DNA of 64,000 bases from Prototheca cutis. Taxonomy: Eukaryota; Chlorophyta; Trebouxiophyceae; Chlorellales; Chlorellaceae. Below the pieces are notes generated by a model. That model saw only the letters and a list, made by a program, of their open reading frames with translations. It was not told the DNA's origin and did not search any database. This document shows positions 60,982 to 64,000 of this stretch, piece after piece (position 1 is the stretch's first letter; each line of letters opens with the position of its first letter). The position numbers and the translations under genes were made by a program. Where the stretch lies: positions 812,415-876,414 of the forward strand of contig BCIH01000009.1 in the NCBI GenBank assembly GCA_002897115.2, read 5' to 3'.

Positions 60982-63900
60982 TGTGAGTGTGAGAGAGAGC
61001 TGACTCCTGCTGGCGATCAATCAACCAACTGCTGAGATGCCAATGCAATTGCAGATGCTGGAGGGCCCGGCGGAGCGTCAGGACAGCACGCTGCCCTTTG
61101 CGGCCCCCATCTCATCACACCGGCATGCCATGTGCGCTTGCTTTTTGAATGGGAGAGATTGCGTGCAGAACGTGATGCCTGTCATGAACGGAAGAAGACA
61201 AGAAAAGCAATAGCATTCAAACTGCGAGTCCCTCCCCCGAATTATCACCACCGCCACCACCACCACCCATCTACCCTCCCAGGCACCGGCGGCACCCGTC
61301 GCTGGAGAGGCCTTCGGGAACGATGGTGCATGGCAACACGCCGTTTGCCAATGTGCTGGCCCGGCATCGTCTGAGCCACTCACGGAAGAGCTTTGATGCC
61401 ATCCCCGAAGGCGGATCGGAGCGTGGCTCTCGTGCCGGAAGCCCCCAGCCCATCTCCTCTCCAGTGGGTAGCCTGCAGACAAGCGGCGTTGCGGGCATGC
61501 AGCGGGCAGGGAGTGGGACTGTGGCGATGCTGTACTCTGGCAGCGGCCCGGTCACGCAGGTCGGCGCCGGAGGGATGGGGTCTGCTGCCAGCACCCCGCG
61601 ACACCACCAGCCTCAGCAGCTTAATGTGGTGGAGAGCGTGGTGGTGCGGTCGTGGCGGGCCAAGCAGGATAAATCCAACCTGCACAAGCTCCCTGTCCGC
61701 GGGCACATGCCCGCTGCGGCCATGCCCGGCGGCGGCAGTGCGCCGGCGCCTTTGGTTTCGGGGCATCTGACATCCCGCGACCTCGCCCTCGGTCTGCTGC
61801 CCTCCGCCTCTGCGGCGCTTGGTGGCAGCGCCGATACGCCTCGCAGCGACTCGATGGCGTCAGCGTCCGTCCACCGCAGCATCATGTTTGGGGCCCATGG
61901 TGCTGGTGGCGGCGATGGGCCCGTGTCGCCACACGACAGCTTTGTCATGAGCGACGATGAAGCGGTTGGAGGCGAACCATTGGAGGAGCACCGGCCCGAG
62001 CTGTCCGTGGCCCAGCGCGTGGAGATGCGGGGACGCCTGGTGTCGGGCCTGAAACGCTACTTCCACGGCAAGCGCATCCAGGGGCTGTTGAGCATCCGTG
62101 GACTGCGCATTTTGGACTATGCCTGCGACCACGCTGCAGAGCACCCGGACGTCCCCATCCACATCTGGCAGCGTCTCCAGCGAGAGATCAAGGTAGTACT
62201 ACGCATGCTGTTTTTTCTTTTTGCCTGTGTGCATGCCCACAAAGGTTTTTCCGCACGAACGGGTGTTATCGTTGCACGCTCTTATGCACGCGCCCACCCA
62301 GCGAACGAACCAACAGAATTTCGCCGCCGCCAAAACCGCGAAACAGGGTGACTACGTGTCGCGGTTTGTGGCGCGGGTGCTGATGTGGACAGCCCGTGGT
62401 TTCCGGGCCCTGCCTCACTGGGCGCAGTGGGTCTTCCAATGGCCCATGCGCCAGTTTACGGGCGTGCTGCGTGCGTCGCTGGGCCGACGCATGCTGCTGG
62501 CTTGCGAGGTGGCGGTGGAGTTTTACCTGGGCCTGCTGTGGAGCCCCCAGGTCGCGTGGCTGCGGGGCGTGAACGGCGGCGACGTCCTGCTCCACGAGGT
62601 CGAAGTCGAAACCGACGCAGCATACCGCTTCATCATCGACCGCGAGATCGAGGCACCGGATCGTTTTGGGGCCATCCAGTCGTACCGCGCAGCCATGGCC
62701 CTGCTCAACCAGCAGGCCGGGTTTGTGGAGGAGATGTTTGACTCGGGCATGGTGGACTCGGCCGAGCGCCGCATCATGGCCGAGGCCGTGGACAAGAAAG
62801 CGCGGCACCTGGAAATCACGGGGCCCGTCTGGCGCCCACCCCGGCCCCGCACTCTGGTCAGGGCCATGCCATTCCTGGAGGGGGTCAGTGAGGCCTACTT
62901 CAGGTCCCTTTTCAATGCCGGATCCATCAAAGGTGTGTTTGTTTTTGTGTGGGGGGGGGGGGGGGGGGGGGGGGGGGTCACTCTGAAATTTTGAGAAATA
63001 CGCACAGAAACAAAATGAAACCACCATCCACCCTTCCTCCACCTCTCTCTAAAAATACACCGAACACTACTCTTCAGAGTTTCGGACTGGGGAGGTGTTT
63101 TGGTGTTCGACGGACGAGGTGGCGGAGAGCCATCGGCAGCAGGGTCCGGGGGCATTTATCGTCCTGTCTGGCGTGGTCAAGCAGGTGCACGTGCACCCCG
63201 ACGGCACCAAGCGCGAATACTTTCAGGGCATGGGCGGTGTCGTGGGACTGGTGCTCATGCTCACGGGCTCGCACCTGCCCGGGCGCCAGGTGGCCGTCGC
63301 CCAGGGCAATGTCCTGGGCAAGGGACCCGTGCTGTTCCACCTGCCCCAGCACCTCGCGCCTACGCTGCGGTCGCAGGCCGCCGCGGGAGACCCCAACGCC
63401 CGCATGCTGGAGACCGCGCTCTGTCGGCTGGCCGCGAGCTATGCGATCCAGGGTATGGAGGCGGAGGTGCGAGCGGACATCGCGCAGCACCTTCTCAGGC
63501 TGGCGACGGCGCGCGAACAGCGGCGGCGGTCGCGGCACGCACGCTACGCCAGTCACGGGAAATCTGCGGCCGACGAGCGTGGGGCTGCGGGTGCGGCGCC
63601 GCGGGTTGCGAGGGCGCTGCCTGTCCCCGGCCCGGGGGGTGCGGATCGCGGCCTGGCCGCACGCATGCAGTCCCTCGTTGCCGCGGAACTAAGGGCCCTG
63701 GCAGCCGCAGAGGACGCCGCGAGTGTCGGCGCTGGTGACGACGATGGTACGACAACCTCCACGGGCGACGACACCAGCAGAAAGCGATCATCAACGCTGC
63801 TTCGCCGGGCATCTGCTTCGTCGTCGGTCGAGCACCTGACAAGAGGAGGCTCTTCCTCTCTGGGCCGCTACTCGGCGCCGTTTGGCGACAGCGCTGGGCC

Positions 63901-64000
63901 CTTCTCCCATGCCCAAAGCTCCAGTGCCAATGGTGGAGCGGCACCACCCTCGGGTCCGTCGCTGCTGTCCCGGGCGACGGCCGGCGCGGTCCTGGGTGGG
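54582..64000 (+). CDS. SOS1: SOS1-like plasma-membrane Na+/H+ antiporter, 3' truncated by the window
   Basis: Nineteen exons are seen, running past 64000, with at least 2,160 codons, against roughly 1,150 aa for plant SOS1. Exons: 54582-54789, 54973-55095, 55323-55389, 55559-55655, 55768-55951, 56137-56311, 56446-56605, 56734-56836, 56974-57052, 57157-57284, 57452-57542, 57705-58081, 58358-60400, 60566-60625, 60744-60832, 61055-61131, 61283-62192, 62347-62932 and 63078 onward. The N-terminal membrane domain has CPA1 marks: [51 protein letters not shown] and [15 protein letters not shown] cytosolic part (AVLAYVDM) follows, then about 1,000 low-complexity residues with repeated modules, a helical region and a cyclic-nucleotide-binding-like fold ([17 protein letters not shown]), as in SOS1. 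It exports Na+ at the cell surface. Two introns use GC donors (55096 and 56606). Confidence 0.88.
57647..57662. repeat. Poly-C tract, antiporter intron 11
   Basis: A C-run on the sense strand in the last third of intron 11 (57543-57704), followed by CACCACC and (CA)n, in the place of a polypyrimidine tract. Confidence 0.85.
58168..58346. repeat. C- and A-runs around a 105-bp assembly gap, antiporter intron 12
   Basis: Poly-C then poly-A precede 105 N (58203-58307), and A, C and A runs follow before the acceptor at 58357. The repeated C/A block on both sides suggests an unresolved tandem repeat of that block. Confidence 0.9.
60833..61002. repeat. (GT)n microsatellite starting at the donor of antiporter intron 15
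   Basis: About 160 bp of GT repeat with regular GC and GGG interruptions. Blocks of roughly 33-34 bp recur three times, so it is a higher-order repeat. The first GT is the 5' splice site itself. Confidence 0.95.
62951..62977. repeat. Poly-G tract, antiporter intron 18
   Basis: Twenty-seven G on the sense strand, 18 bases after the donor at 62933, following GTTTTTGTGT. Confidence 0.9.

Noticed and set aside
60025..61020. 331-codon minus-strand frame with a Thr-His repeat
   Set aside because: It is the reverse of the (GT)n microsatellite and antiporter exons.

Overview
This window looks like nuclear DNA of a green alga, most likely a GC-rich trebouxiophyte of the Chlorella kind. The reasons are: genes split by many short introns (roughly 60-370 bp), G/C-ending codons, a plastid-type ClpC chaperone, a starch phosphorylase with a transit-peptide-like leader, a SOS1-type Na+/H+ antiporter, a FAS1 protein and canonical H2A.Z. 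Taxonomy is inference. The assembly has three N gaps (26793-26817, 45969-46068, 58203-58307), all inside introns. Exon models were built by hand from splice sites, reading phase and family knowledge; phases close in every full model except the 3' end of the RecQ gene and the left-edge gene.

Layout, left to right: a left-truncated coiled-coil protein (1-1669, +); an Mpo1-like/DUF962 membrane protein (2229-2704, +); a makorin E3 ligase (2919-5006, -); acetyl-CoA acetyltransferase (5343-7030, +); dephospho-CoA kinase (7386-8806, -); MSH3 (9034-13677, +); histone H2A.Z (14065-14912, +); a BLM/Sgs1-type RecQ helicase (15386-21816, +); a secreted FAS1 protein (22327-23486, +); CutA (24311-24941, +); a YAF9/GAS41 YEATS protein (25046-26450, -); alpha-glucan phosphorylase (26521-30594, -); splicing factor SF3B5 (31524-31793, -); an FG nucleoporin of the NUP1/NUP136 kind (32143-37565, -); ClpC (37958-41246, +); RAD50 (41844-48976, +); a nuclear-looking protein resembling BIN4 (49448-51327, +); CTU1/NCS6 (51544-53719, +); and a very large SOS1-like antiporter running off the right edge (54582-64000, +).

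There is no operon logic. Several genes do share themes: genome maintenance (MSH3, RecQ, RAD50, possibly the BIN4-like protein), H2A.Z together with a YEATS protein of the complexes that deposit it, and CoA/acetyl-CoA metabolism (thiolase next to dephospho-CoA kinase). No RNA gene, transposon with coding capacity or CRISPR array was found.

The most unusual signals are three. First, low-complexity tracts in introns follow a strand and position rule: on the sense strand, long G-runs and (GT)n lie near the 5' splice site, and long C-runs and (CA)n lie near the 3' splice site. Second, 7 of about 112 modelled introns need GC-AG boundaries. Third, the antiporter carries an insert of about 1,000 residues with a recurring tyrosine/serine-methionine-proline plus amphipathic helix module.
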